In this document: positions 34,712 through 42,536 of the stretch, piece by piece | Layout: each line of letters begins with the position of its first letter | Position numbering within the stretch: the first letter of the stretch is position 1 | Origin: a virus | IMG/VR virus record: IMGVR_UViG_3300027754_004582 | Coordinates: 30,497 to 94,496 of that record | DNA length: 64,000 bases | Direction: 5' to 3' (one strand) | Notes under the pieces: generated by a model | Database searches by the model: none | What the model was told of the DNA's origin: nothing | The model's input: the letters and a program-made list of their open reading frames with translations, nothing else | Position numbers and translations under genes: made by a program

Positions 34712-35956
34712 TTAAGTATGAGATGGTGTTGGTGATGGTGTATTTGTTGATGTAACTGTTTGTGTTGGTGTAACTGGTGGTGTTCCTGTTTGAGTTGGTG
34801 TTATACTTGGAGTTGGTGTTGGAGTTTGAGTTCGTGTTGGTGTAACGGTTGGAGTTACATTACAGAAAGAACTATATCCAAGAGTTGAACCTGTAGAACA
34901 TCCTATACCACAATCATTATTAACAAAATAAACAATATTATCAAGTGCATAGAATCCTGTAGGGTTTCCTGTGTTAACACCTGTTGCGCCAGACCAAAAC
35001 AAGGTAGAAGCACTAAACTGAACATTATTTGAATATATTGTTGCCGTACCCACACATCCACAAGCACTATCGGCACTTGACAGATTAAAACAAACATTTG
35101 ATTGAATATATCTAGCTATTGGTGTTGCCGAAGGAGTTACTGACGGTGTTGCCGTAATTGTTGCAGTTACTGATGGTGTTGGTGTTGAAGTTACTGTACT
35201 AGTAACTGTTGGAGTTGGTGTTACCAAGTTCAAACAACCATTATCATCTTTAGCAGATACTTCACCTAATCCACCTGTAACTCTATACCAATTTGTACCA
35301 TCGGAATAGTATCCATCAGGTGCTGGTATTGTAGTTGTAGCGTTTGTATATAATTCATCACCAACTTCAATTGATGGTCCTTGTGACCTTGTAGTATAAA
35401 GAGATGTTGTTGATGCCGCACAAGCTGCGTTTTGTGTATCACCTGAACCTAAAGCAAAACTATAGTTGAATGGTGTTGGTGTAGGAGTTGGTGTTTTTGT
35501 TACCGTTGGTGTTTGAGTTGCAGTCAACGTAGTTGTTGTAGTTGGTGTTGGAGTTGATGTTTCAGTAGGTGTTTGAGTAGCAGTTAATGTTGTTGTTGGT
35601 GTTTGAGTGTTAGTTTGCGTCTGAGTTTGTGTTTGAGTTTGTGTTTGACTTGGAGTGTTAGTCTGAGTCGGTGTTTGAGTAGTCGTAACCGATGGTGTTG
35701 GTGTAACGGTAGGTGTTGTTGTTGGAGTTGGAGTCGGTGTTGCAGTAGCATTTAATGGAGGAAAAGGTCCTTGATTAACAAGCAAAATTTGACTTGAAAA
35801 TGCGGTTCCATAAGAACCATTTATTAACCAAATGTTTTTAGTTTCACTTGGGTCCAAAGGAACTTGGTATTCCCACATATTATCGTCACATCTTCTATAA
35901 CTAAAATTTGCTATTGAAGTGCCCGTGTTTGTTAGAGTATATTTGCTACATGCCAT
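34712..35956 (-). CDS. Thr/Pro-rich modular virion fibre/decoration protein
   Basis: This 414-residue protein has an N-terminal globular domain (about 1-68, with Cys pairs), then long linkers of Thr, Pro, Gln, Val and Ser (for example TPTPTPTTTPTVTPTPSVT) separated by two globular modules. Module one (about 165-245) holds ACAASTTSLYTTRS ... ELYTNATTTIPAPDGYYSDG. Module two (about 288-365) holds SSADSACGCVGTATIYS ... FYALDNIVYF. Similar modules occur in the two following genes. It has no signal peptide, so it is a phage-assembled protein and not a host-secreted one. The Thr-rich linkers are strong O-glycosylation candidates beside glycosyltransferase genes. Low-complexity Thr/Pro repeats end the protein (TPSPTPSHT). 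Confidence 0.75.
   Translation of the reverse strand: MACSKYTLTNTGTSIANFSYRRCDDNMWEYQVPLDPSETKNIWLINGSYGTAFSSQILLVNQGPFPPLNATATPTPTPTTTPTVTPTPSVTTTQTPTQTNTPSQTQTQTQTQTQTNTQTPTTTLTATQTPTETSTPTPTTTTTLTATQTPTVTKTPTPTPTPFNYSFALGSGDTQNAACAASTTSLYTTRSQGPSIEVGDELYTNATTTIPAPDGYYSDGTNWYRVTGGLGEVSAKDDNGCLNLVTPTPTVTSTVTSTPTPSVTATITATPSVTPSATPIARYIQSNVCFNLSSADSACGCVGTATIYSNNVQFSASTLFWSGATGVNTGNPTGFYALDNIVYFVNNDCGIGCSTGSTLGYSSFCNVTPTVTPTRTQTPTPTPSITPTQTGTPPVTPTQTVTSTNTPSPTPSHT
34726..35750 (-). repeat. Thr/Pro-coding low-complexity repeats (first fibre gene)
   Basis: Three tracts, at about 34726-34858, 35115-35225 and 35465-35750, read as GGTGTTGGTGTT-like units on the plus strand and encode TPTPT-type linkers on the minus strand. 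The tracts are imperfect, with period 6-12 nt, and could change length by slippage or recombination. Confidence 0.8.
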
Positions 35957-35973
35957 CGTATTACTATTTTTTA

Positions 35974-35980
35974 ATAAATA
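35974..35980 (-). promoter_or_regulatory. TATTTAT late-promoter-like element before the 414-residue fibre gene
   Basis: The minus strand reads TAGTATTTATTAAAAA, 17 nt before the ATG at 35956. Confidence 0.5.
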
Positions 35981-36023
35981 CTACGATTTATACTAATTTA
36001 TTTCAGAAATTAAAAAAATGTTC

Positions 36024-37169
36024 TTAAGTACAAGAAAAAGGAGACGCAACACGAAGTCCGTTGGAACTCAATTGTAAAACTGAGTTTTCAAAACTATAAA
36101 ATCCTGTCATATTAATTGTAACAGGTCCTGTACTATTATTATAAAATTGTGTGTTACTACTAAAACTTGGTGAATCTCCGTATATTAAAGTACCATATAA
36201 TTCAGAACAAGCATCATTAAAATTAGTTCCTGAATATGATGAAAATACATATCTAATATGAGTTGGTGTTGGAGTTACTGTTTGACTTGCAGTAATACTT
36301 GGTGTTGGTGTATTACTAGCAGTTATACTTGGAGTGAGTGTTGGAGTTAAAGTTGGAGTTGATGTTAAAGTTGTTGTAGTAGTTGGAGTTAAAGTTGGAG
36401 TTGGTGTACTTGTAGATGTTTGTGTTACAGTTGGAGTTGGTGTTACCAAATTATCACATCCGTTATTATATTTTGCAACAATCTCACCTAATCCTCCTGA
36501 CACAACATATAATATAGTTCCATCAGAATAATATCCGTTAGGTACTGGTGTAGTTACACTTGCGTTTGTATATAAAATTTCACTAACCTCAAGAGTTGGT
36601 CCACCTGACCTTGAACCGTAAAATGATGTATCAGTTGAAGAACAAGCATCATTTGGTGTAAATCCGTAACCTAATTCAAATTGATAATTAATTGGTGTTG
36701 GAGTTTGAGTTAATGTTGGTGTAGGTGTTGGCGTTTCAGAACTTGTTACCGTTGGTGTTGGCGTTTCAGAACTTGTTATAGATGGTGTAGGTGTTGATGT
36801 TTGAGTTTCAGTAACCGATGGTGTTGGAGTTTGAGAACTTGTTATAGATGGTGTAGGTGTCGGAGTTTCACTACTTGTTGGTGTTGATGTTGGTAAACCT
36901 ATTGTCGGACTTGCGGTTATTGTTGGAGTTGGTGTTAATGTAGGTGTCGGAGTTGGAGTAGATGATGGACACGGAACATCAACAATATAAGAGTATGCGT
37001 ATGTTGAGACATAACAATCGTAAGTTCCATACCAATAATCAGTCACATATGTAAACGGAAAAACTTGGTCTCCCAAACTAATTGTTCCACCAGTACAAGG
37101 AAAAAAGGTAACGTTGGCCGTTTGACCACTTAAGTTATTACTAAAAATTGAAACACCACAATATGACAT
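36024..37169 (-). CDS. Thr/Pro-rich modular virion fibre/decoration protein, paralogue
   Basis: This 381-residue protein has the same plan as its downstream neighbour: an N-terminal domain (about 1-70, VTFFPCTGG ... VDVPCP), Thr/Pro/Ser linkers, a module FELGYGFTPNDACSS ... LYTNASVTTPVPNGYYSDG (about 167-245), another linker, and a last module (about 308-381, SGTNFNDACSELYG ... FYSFENSVL). Modules align with those of the 414-residue protein by eye, including paired Cys at each end, so the genes arose by duplication. Linker repeats differ in length. I infer a surface protein of the tail or head; the ATG at 37169 has a TATTTAT element 5 nt upstream. Confidence 0.75.
   Translation of the reverse strand: MSYCGVSIFSNNLSGQTANVTFFPCTGGTISLGDQVFPFTYVTDYWYGTYDCYVSTYAYSYIVDVPCPSSTPTPTPTLTPTPTITASPTIGLPTSTPTSSETPTPTPSITSSQTPTPSVTETQTSTPTPSITSSETPTPTVTSSETPTPTPTLTQTPTPINYQFELGYGFTPNDACSSTDTSFYGSRSGGPTLEVSEILYTNASVTTPVPNGYYSDGTILYVVSGGLGEIVAKYNNGCDNLVTPTPTVTQTSTSTPTPTLTPTTTTTLTSTPTLTPTLTPSITASNTPTPSITASQTVTPTPTHIRYVFSSYSGTNFNDACSELYGTLIYGDSPSFSSNTQFYNNSTGPVTINMTGFYSFENSVLQLSSNGLRVASPFSCT
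36255..36962 (-). repeat. Thr/Pro-coding low-complexity repeats (second fibre gene)
   Basis: Tracts of about 36255-36445 and 36690-36962, again GTTGGTGTTGGA-like on the plus strand, encode the TPTPTLTPT-type linkers. An imperfect longer unit around GGTGTTGGCGTTTCAGAACT is seen twice near 36725-36775. Confidence 0.8.
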
Positions 37170-37174
37170 AATAT

Positions 37175-37181
37175 ATAAATA
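37175..37181 (-). promoter_or_regulatory. TATTTAT late-promoter-like element before the 381-residue fibre gene
   Basis: The minus strand reads AAGTATTTATATATTATG, with 5 nt between the 7-mer and the ATG at 37169. Confidence 0.45.
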
Positions 37182-37199
37182 CTTAAAAAAATTGTTTTA

Positions 37200-37757
37200 T
37201 TAAAAGCAAATACCAATATCAAGGACTTGTCCATTTGCGATATTAAATTGTACCCATCTTGCTCCGTCAGAAACTATGTTACCAACAAAAGTAGGTGGAA
37301 TTGTGCAAGAAGCGTTTCCATACACATAATCCCCAATTTGTAGAGCTTCAAATGGAGTTGCGCTATAAATTGCAACATTTGATGGACCATATCCTGCATC
37401 ACCACAAGCATCCTCAAAATATCCAGCACCCCACAAATTATATACAGGAATAAATGTTTGGGTAATACTTGGTGTTACAGTCGGTGTAGGGGTTGGAGTT
37501 TGAGTAATATTTGTTGGTGTAGGAGTTGGCGTAAATGATGGTGTTGGAGTTACAGAAGGACATAGTCCCACATAAACAACAGTTAAAGGAGCTCCGCAAT
37601 CTTGAGCATATAAATCATAAGCACAAACATAATGAGAATCTAACGGGTCAATTGGTGTAACACTAACAATACCAGTACAACCAGTCCAAGCATAGTACCC
37701 TTGTTGAACAGCATTATAGTTTGTTATCTTAAAATAGTTACAGTCTGTTGTATACAT
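37200..37757 (-). CDS. Short Thr/Pro-linker virion protein, third paralogue
   Basis: From the ATG at 37757 this is 185 residues: an N-terminal domain (YTTDCNYFKITNYNAVQQGY ... LCP, with four or more Cys), a single Thr/Pro linker (TPTPSFTPTPTPT-type), and one module with ACGDAGYGPSNVAIYSATPF ... YVYGNASCTIPPTFVGNIVSDG. That is the same 'YgNAs...SDG' module as in the two larger proteins. An upstream in-frame ATG at 37817 would add 20 Asn/Thr residues read out of frame within the end of the preceding gene, so I reject it. It follows the 668-residue gene by 11 nt. Confidence 0.7.
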   Translation of the reverse strand: MYTTDCNYFKITNYNAVQQGYYAWTGCTGIVSVTPIDPLDSHYVCAYDLYAQDCGAPLTVVYVGLCPSVTPTPSFTPTPTPTNITQTPTPTPTVTPSITQTFIPVYNLWGAGYFEDACGDAGYGPSNVAIYSATPFEALQIGDYVYGNASCTIPPTFVGNIVSDGARWVQFNIANGQVLDIGICF

Positions 37758-37768
37758 TTGAATTAAGT

Positions 37769-39775
37769 TTAAATTGGAGTTACTGTTGGTGTTATTGTTG
37801 GAGTTGGTGTTGGGCAATTATACAGTTCATACCCCAAATCATTACAAGGTAGTGATAGGTATATTAAATCATTACAAGGTAATGTAACATAGTATAAGTC
37901 ATTATTAGGTATTACAATTCTACAGTTAGGACAATCAGGGTCTAATAATCCATATCTATTTTTAAGAATTCTGAAGTTATGTTTAATTTGAGATGCGTTA
38001 AGTGGTTCGAGATACATTCTAAAAGCACTAACGTCACCAATTAAACTTCCACCAAAAATTCCTTCAAGTTCTATATTTGTGGTTAATCCCGAATAAATTG
38101 TGTGGTCTAAATCATATGTTGTTAAACATTCTGGGTCTTGTTGATATACAATATCATCAACGGTCTCAGGACATCCTCCTGAAAAAGTTAAATTGTCATG
38201 TAAACCTTGTGTACCACCACCAACCGAAATATTATACCCAACACCAATTTGTCTTTCTTTTGGTGTGTTTAATAGTCTTGGTATAATCTCCTCAAAATCT
38301 TCCGCAACCATGAATAATCTACCGTTAACATAAAACTTCAATGTACCCAATCTATACTTTTCTTCTTCCGTCCACATGTCGTTAAACTTAACAACTTCTG
38401 TTGTTGCTGGGTCGTAAGGTTGTTCGTGTGTTAATGGAGGTTCAATAAGACTCACGCTATTATTTGCAGGTGTTGCTGTGAAAATTGTATCAACAATTAA
38501 TCCTAACCCGCCTTTTTCATATAAATCACAAGTATCTAACCATTTGTTTCTTTGGAATACCGCATCAATCTGAACCCAATGTTCAACATTTGGATATGTT
38601 GTTTGAATACAATCGTGGAAAATTCCTCTTGTTGAGCACCACTCACTTATTGTAACGCCTGTTTGATAAGTTAAACCTGTAAGACAAGTTCCTGAATGTT
38701 CACAATGTCCTGTGATTCTATAAGTCTTAACACATAATCTTGGGTTTCCTGTATCACCACTCAATCTTAATGAAAGGGCGTTTGAAACATCGTCATATAA
38801 TGGGTCGGTTTCAGGATATTTTACAGTAACAGTACAATTACAAGGACATCCACAATTGCAATTAGTAGATGTTCCACCTGATTGTTGGTAAACATGTATA
38901 CAACTATGTTCAGCTGTCTTACCTGTTTGTTGACACTCACAGGTGTGCATACAAGTTAAACCCGAAGTTACTCTTGTATATCCTGTATCTTGTTTTGGAC
39001 TTCCATCGGGATAATGGTAGAATTTATTCTCAGCTCTGGCCCCCATGTAAAAGAAGGTTCCTTTATTATTTGGGTATCTTTTATTTAATCCTGTATCAGT
39101 ATTTCCTGTCCATCTATACTTCAACATGAATTCTGCTGTCCAGCCTAAAGAAACTCTCTGAGGAAAAACTTGATAATCATATCCTGGTATTTTATAAAAC
39201 CCTTGGAAAAATCCTCCGTTAAGTCTTGCAAAATACCCAACAGAATCCCCATTTGTTTGATAATTTAAATTATATGTGTATGAGTCATCGTTCCATAATC
39301 TATTTGATGATGTTGTAAAACCTGTGATAGGGTGCATTTTCATTCTCCTATCGTATTTGTATCTACTGTAAGTGTCGGCTGAAGATGTATATAAACCTGT
39401 TGTAATTTCAATGGTTTCACCAGACATTTTTTTAGTCAATCCGTTATCAATACCTGTCAAACCAACATCACATAATTCAGTTACAACAGGACAAAAATTA
39501 GGGTCAACATAGTCTGGATTCCAATAATTTTCAGAAACAATAACATCATTATCAAAACTACAAGAATTGGTTTGACAAATTGTTGTTGCAGAATTATTGA
39601 AGTCAAATTTGAATGGCATTCTATTTCCATCATCTTCACCAATTAAAAATGGAGAAAATACAACCTCTTGGTCATAATCTTTTTCGTCTGATGCAAGGCA
39701 AATGTCCGTTATTTCATTAAACGGAATTATTCCCCATCTCCTAAAATTATATTGATTAATGTTTTGGTATGCCAT
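37769..39775 (-). CDS. Cys-rich large virion surface protein, LamG/ConA-like
   Basis: This 668-residue protein begins MAYQNINQYNFRRWG. A central Cys-rich block (about 275-320, CMHTCECQQTGK then CNCGCPCNCTV) is striking. The C-terminal part contains RLGTLKFYVNGRLFMVAEDF, then FGGSLIGDVSAFRMYLEPLN and NASQIKHNFRILKNRYGL, the pattern of concanavalin/LamG-like jelly-roll domains that many phage fibres use for glycan binding. It ends in three short repeats (PNNDLYYVTLPCNDLIYL... ) and a Thr/Pro tail TPTPTITPTVTPI, the linker type of the next genes. It is probably a tail or head surface protein. A TATTTAT element lies 9 nt upstream. Confidence 0.7.
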   Translation of the reverse strand: MAYQNINQYNFRRWGIIPFNEITDICLASDEKDYDQEVVFSPFLIGEDDGNRMPFKFDFNNSATTICQTNSCSFDNDVIVSENYWNPDYVDPNFCPVVTELCDVGLTGIDNGLTKKMSGETIEITTGLYTSSADTYSRYKYDRRMKMHPITGFTTSSNRLWNDDSYTYNLNYQTNGDSVGYFARLNGGFFQGFYKIPGYDYQVFPQRVSLGWTAEFMLKYRWTGNTDTGLNKRYPNNKGTFFYMGARAENKFYHYPDGSPKQDTGYTRVTSGLTCMHTCECQQTGKTAEHSCIHVYQQSGGTSTNCNCGCPCNCTVTVKYPETDPLYDDVSNALSLRLSGDTGNPRLCVKTYRITGHCEHSGTCLTGLTYQTGVTISEWCSTRGIFHDCIQTTYPNVEHWVQIDAVFQRNKWLDTCDLYEKGGLGLIVDTIFTATPANNSVSLIEPPLTHEQPYDPATTEVVKFNDMWTEEEKYRLGTLKFYVNGRLFMVAEDFEEIIPRLLNTPKERQIGVGYNISVGGGTQGLHDNLTFSGGCPETVDDIVYQQDPECLTTYDLDHTIYSGLTTNIELEGIFGGSLIGDVSAFRMYLEPLNASQIKHNFRILKNRYGLLDPDCPNCRIVIPNNDLYYVTLPCNDLIYLSLPCNDLGYELYNCPTPTPTITPTVTPI

Positions 39776-39784
39776 AAACTAATG

Positions 39785-39791
39785 ATAAATA
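39785..39791 (-). promoter_or_regulatory. TATTTAT late-promoter-like element before the 668-residue gene
   Basis: The minus strand reads AGGTATTTATCATTAG, 9 nt before the ATG at 39775. A second element faces the plus-strand gene 13 nt away, so this is a divergent pair. Confidence 0.5.
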
Positions 39792-39804
39792 CCTTGTATC
39801 AGAG

Positions 39805-39811
39805 TATTTAT
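39805..39811 (+). promoter_or_regulatory. TATTTAT late-promoter-like element before the plus-strand 274-residue gene
   Basis: The plus strand reads GAGTATTTATAGATT, 16 nt before the ATG at 39828, back to back with the minus-strand element at 39785-39791. Confidence 0.5.
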
Positions 39812-39827
39812 AGATTAAAAAGAAGAG

Positions 39828-40652
39828 ATGATTACCACAGATAAAGAATTTTATTCATCACCATATTATTTTTTCCTTAGAGATAAAGGAAAAGATTATT
39901 CTTTATACTTCTCAGTTGAAGAAACTTTAACTGAAGCAAGAAAAAAAGATGAGATGATTAAAGTACCAAAAGAAAAGGTTAAACATGTTAAAACCTATTT
40001 GGAAAAGTTATTGAAGGGAAAGAAGAAAAAATCTACAAAAGATGTTTCGGGTGAGTTAGAAGAACTTGTTAACCTAGATGGTGCAATATCAAATAGTAAG
40101 ATTCCAATTCTTGACCCTAAGCTTCACCCAAGAAAAACTATGGACCAAACTGTTGCTGCGGCAAGAATTACAAACGACCCAATATCTCGTGGATATAGAA
40201 CATATTATGGTGAATCAGTTGAAGAGGAAGTTAGTGAAATAGATATGTCAAAAGCATTTGGATATGAGGAAACTGAAGATATGGACGGTAAAGAAACTTT
40301 TGACTACATGGTTGATGAATTAGAAATGGAACCTGAAGAAGCGATAGACAGAACTGAACAACAAGGTAAAGACCCATCAGGGAAGAAAGATAAAAAATCA
40401 GAATATTACCACGATAAAAATTTTATTACAAGAGCAACATTATCTGAGATTCAAAAACAAAAAGCAATCAAAATGGTTGAGGATTTGTTAATGAAGAAAA
40501 AAAATTCAGATAACTCTGAGGTCGGTAAAAAAGAATCTGATTCTAAAGAAGCGTCAAATATTCTAAAAAAGAATCTTAAGTCTCTTCTTAAACAGATGGA
40601 TAAAGAAGGATTATCAAGAAAAGATATTCTTAAACTATTAGACGGTGAATAA
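39828..40652 (+). CDS. Highly charged unknown protein, possibly head scaffold/core-like
   Basis: This 274-residue protein is rich in Lys, Glu and Asp, with acidic (EEEVSEIDMSKAFGYEETED, about 135-155) and Lys-rich stretches (KGKKKKSTKDV at about 63-73) and predicted long helices near the C-terminus (ILKKNLKSLLKQMDKEG). Such composition is usual for phage prohead core and internal proteins, but I recognise no family. It is the first gene of a five-gene plus-strand group. Its stop (40650-40652) overlaps the GTG start of the next gene (40645), so translation is coupled. Confidence 0.55.
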   Translation: MITTDKEFYSSPYYFFLRDKGKDYSLYFSVEETLTEARKKDEMIKVPKEKVKHVKTYLEKLLKGKKKKSTKDVSGELEELVNLDGAISNSKIPILDPKLHPRKTMDQTVAAARITNDPISRGYRTYYGESVEEEVSEIDMSKAFGYEETEDMDGKETFDYMVDELEMEPEEAIDRTEQQGKDPSGKKDKKSEYYHDKNFITRATLSEIQKQKAIKMVEDLLMKKKNSDNSEVGKKESDSKEASNILKKNLKSLLKQMDKEGLSRKDILKLLDGE

Positions 40653-41121
40653 AGATTTATATAATTCGGCCAAAGGTGAGATAGAATTTCCTAAAGACAA
40701 ACAGGAACATATGAGAATGTGTTTTCATAGAGTGAAAAACGCCAATGAGAATACCGAGGGATTTAATAGAAACAAAGAACTTCAAGGACAATCGTTTATT
40801 GATTATAAACAATTAAAAAGAATTAAAAACTTTTTTGATAATTTCAAAGGAAATGAAAAACATCCGTCATTTATTTTAAATGGAGGTGTAGTTATTAAAA
40901 ACTGGGTTAATAATGAACTCAGAAAAATGAGAGACTACAATAAAATGACAAAAAGAAATAAAATGGATACGGGGATGCAAAACCAATTTTTGGACCCTCA
41001 TCAAAAGAAAGACTTTAATAATGTAAGACCATCTCAAGAACATTCAAAAACTATGGACAAATATAACGCCTCAGTTACTGAAAGTTTAAAAAGAATAAAT
41101 GAATTAATATCAAAAATATAA
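40645..41121 (+). CDS. Unknown protein, GTG start
   Basis: This 158-residue protein starts at GTG 40645, within the last codons of the preceding gene, giving MNKDLYNSAKGEIEFPKDKQ. It is basic and helical, with many Lys, Asn and Gln (MTKRNKMDTGMQNQF). No known domain is seen. The 'FPKDKQEHMRMCFHRVKNAN' region resembles internal phage proteins by composition only. The start/stop overlap implies co-translation with the 274-residue protein, and the next gene follows 4 nt after its stop. Confidence 0.6.
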   Translation: MNKDLYNSAKGEIEFPKDKQEHMRMCFHRVKNANENTEGFNRNKELQGQSFIDYKQLKRIKNFFDNFKGNEKHPSFILNGGVVIKNWVNNELRKMRDYNKMTKRNKMDTGMQNQFLDPHQKKDFNNVRPSQEHSKTMDKYNASVTESLKRINELISKI

Positions 41122-41125
41122 AAAT

Positions 41126-41419
41126 ATGGCACTAGAAATCGCAGTTGATTTAACACAAAATGAACCAAACGCATTAACAGCTGTTGCTGACGTTGAAAGG
41201 TCTAAACTTATCCCAAGAAACGATTACAACGAAGTGGGTAATCAATATTCCGTAGTAAACCGTGATGCTTTGGCTGACGGAGATGCTAAAGGAAGAGGTA
41301 CTGGTATTTTTTTAGACGTTTATAATGCAAATGCTGGAACAATTACTGATGTAGTTGAAAGAAAAAATGAAATTAAAATAAACAGTTACAATTCTTCAAA
41401 ACCGTATCCTAACTTCTAA
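41126..41419 (+). CDS. Small unknown protein
   Basis: This 97-residue protein (MALEIAVDLTQNEPNALTAV, then TGIFLDVYNANAGTITDVVE) has no recognised domain. It looks soluble and mixed alpha/beta. It starts 4 nt after the preceding stop, and its own stop overlaps the ATG of the WYL-like gene (41419). The gene belongs to the five-gene group 39828-42481. Confidence 0.6.
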   Translation: MALEIAVDLTQNEPNALTAVADVERSKLIPRNDYNEVGNQYSVVNRDALADGDAKGRGTGIFLDVYNANAGTITDVVERKNEIKINSYNSSKPYPNF

Positions 41420-41844
41420 TGAAATTACAAGAATCACTTAAAGGATTAATTCTTGAAATTGCATCTCTTGATAGCATTCAAATCTCTGTTAATAATAGAA
41501 ATGTTGTGATTATCAACTACGATGGTGACGAACCAGGTGGTAAAGGCGTACGTGAAGTAGAACCTGTCGCATTAGGTAAAAGTAAGGCAGGTAATTTAGT
41601 TATGAGAGGTTGGGACCGTGAAGGTTCTTCTCACACCGCATATAAAGGTGAACAACCGTTACCAGGATGGAGATTATTTAGATTAGATAAAATCTTATCG
41701 TTCAAACCAACAGGTGAGATTTACAATGAACCAAAGCCTGGTTATAATTTTAATGGAGATAAAAGTATGGTTAGTGTTATAACAATTGCAAAATTTAATA
41801 ACACACCTACACCTACAACAACTCCAACACAACAAACAGTTTAA
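41419..41844 (+). CDS. WYL-like domain protein with short Thr/Pro tail
   Basis: This 141-residue protein has a WYL/Sm-like beta pattern: RNVVIINYDGDEPGGKG, then REVEPVALGKSKAGNLVMRG, and WRLFRLDKILSFKP, matching 'v.i.Y....g..R.v.P..l....gn..l.aw...g..r.FrldrI'. WYL domains bind nucleic acid or small ligands in bacterial regulators. Alone, without a helix-turn-helix, it could be a regulator cofactor or RNA binder. It ends FNNTPTPTTTPTQQTV, the same Thr/Pro type as the fibre linkers, which is odd for a regulator. It overlaps the previous stop by 1 bp. Confidence 0.6.
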   Translation: MKLQESLKGLILEIASLDSIQISVNNRNVVIINYDGDEPGGKGVREVEPVALGKSKAGNLVMRGWDREGSSHTAYKGEQPLPGWRLFRLDKILSFKPTGEIYNEPKPGYNFNGDKSMVSVITIAKFNNTPTPTTTPTQQTV

Positions 41845-41848
41845 GATT

Positions 41849-42481
41849 ATGAACGAAAACGATTTAATGAGTAGATTGGTAGCATCTAAAGCTATTATGG
41901 ATAATCCAAAATTTACTAAAAGCAGAAATTCAATGAATGACGGGTTACCTCCAACATCTTTACAAGATTTTGACGTACCTAATGCAAAATACAATATTCC
42001 TCAGGAATTCTTACAAGAATCTCCATCAATGAGTCAACCTTATTTGTCTGAACTTCCTAAGGTTAATACAAAGCCAGTTGGTATGCCAAGTGTTGATGCA
42101 ATTAAAAGTTCTAAATTACCTGATGAAATTAAAAGGTTAATGATTGAACATCCAATAGCACAAGCGCAACAACAAGGAGGAGGCGCAACATTATCTGATG
42201 ACTTAATTGAAAGAGCGTCAAGATTAATGAAAAATGAAAATTCAAACAACTATATCCCTGAGTCCGTTAAACCTAAAACACAACAACAACCTCAAACACA
42301 ATCTACATCACAAATTGATTATAAATTGATTAAAAAAATGATTAGAGAAGCTGTTGATGAAGCTTTACAAGAAAATGGATTAATGGTTGAGAGTAGTGAA
42401 AAGGCTAATGAGATGTTAAGTTTTAAAGTTGGAAAACATCTTTTTGAAGGTAAAGTAACAAAAATCAAAAAATTAGTTTAA
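41849..42481 (+). CDS. Unknown protein, possibly prohead core-like
   Basis: Start ATG 41849 (MNENDLMSRLVASKAIMDNP) was chosen because it follows the WYL stop by 4 nt; an upstream in-frame extension has low-complexity residues. It is 210 residues. A Gln-rich disordered part (KTQQQPQTQSTSQ, about 150-163) separates a helical N-part from an amphipathic C-terminal helix (IKKMIREAVDEALQENG) and a final SFKVGKHLFEGKVTKIKKLV. This 'helix then KVGK.lFeGkV' ending is reminiscent of small phage core or scaffold proteins. No family is asserted. Confidence 0.6.
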   Translation: MNENDLMSRLVASKAIMDNPKFTKSRNSMNDGLPPTSLQDFDVPNAKYNIPQEFLQESPSMSQPYLSELPKVNTKPVGMPSVDAIKSSKLPDEIKRLMIEHPIAQAQQQGGGATLSDDLIERASRLMKNENSNNYIPESVKPKTQQQPQTQSTSQIDYKLIKKMIREAVDEALQENGLMVESSEKANEMLSFKVGKHLFEGKVTKIKKLV

Positions 42482-42504
42482 GGCATTTTCTTATTGGATA
42501 TAAA

Positions 42505-42516
42505 TTATTATATTTC
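42505..42516 (+). promoter_or_regulatory. Candidate non-late promoter element TTATTATATTTC before the sugar cluster
   Basis: The same 12-mer as at 21594-21605 lies 20 nt before the ATG at 42537. There is no TATTTAT element here, so the cluster may be transcribed earlier. Confidence 0.3.
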
Positions 42517-42536
42517 TTTAAATATATTAATAATTT

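Noticed and set aside
34726-37815. Repeated GTTGGTGTTGGA-like tracts considered as a CRISPR or tandem-repeat element
   Set aside because: There are no unique spacers between conserved repeats. The tracts are in frame and encode Thr/Pro linkers.
39821-39826. AGAAGAG before the ATG at 39828 considered as a ribosome binding site
   Set aside because: Other starts lack SD-like sequences, and purine runs are frequent here, so I do not treat it as significant.
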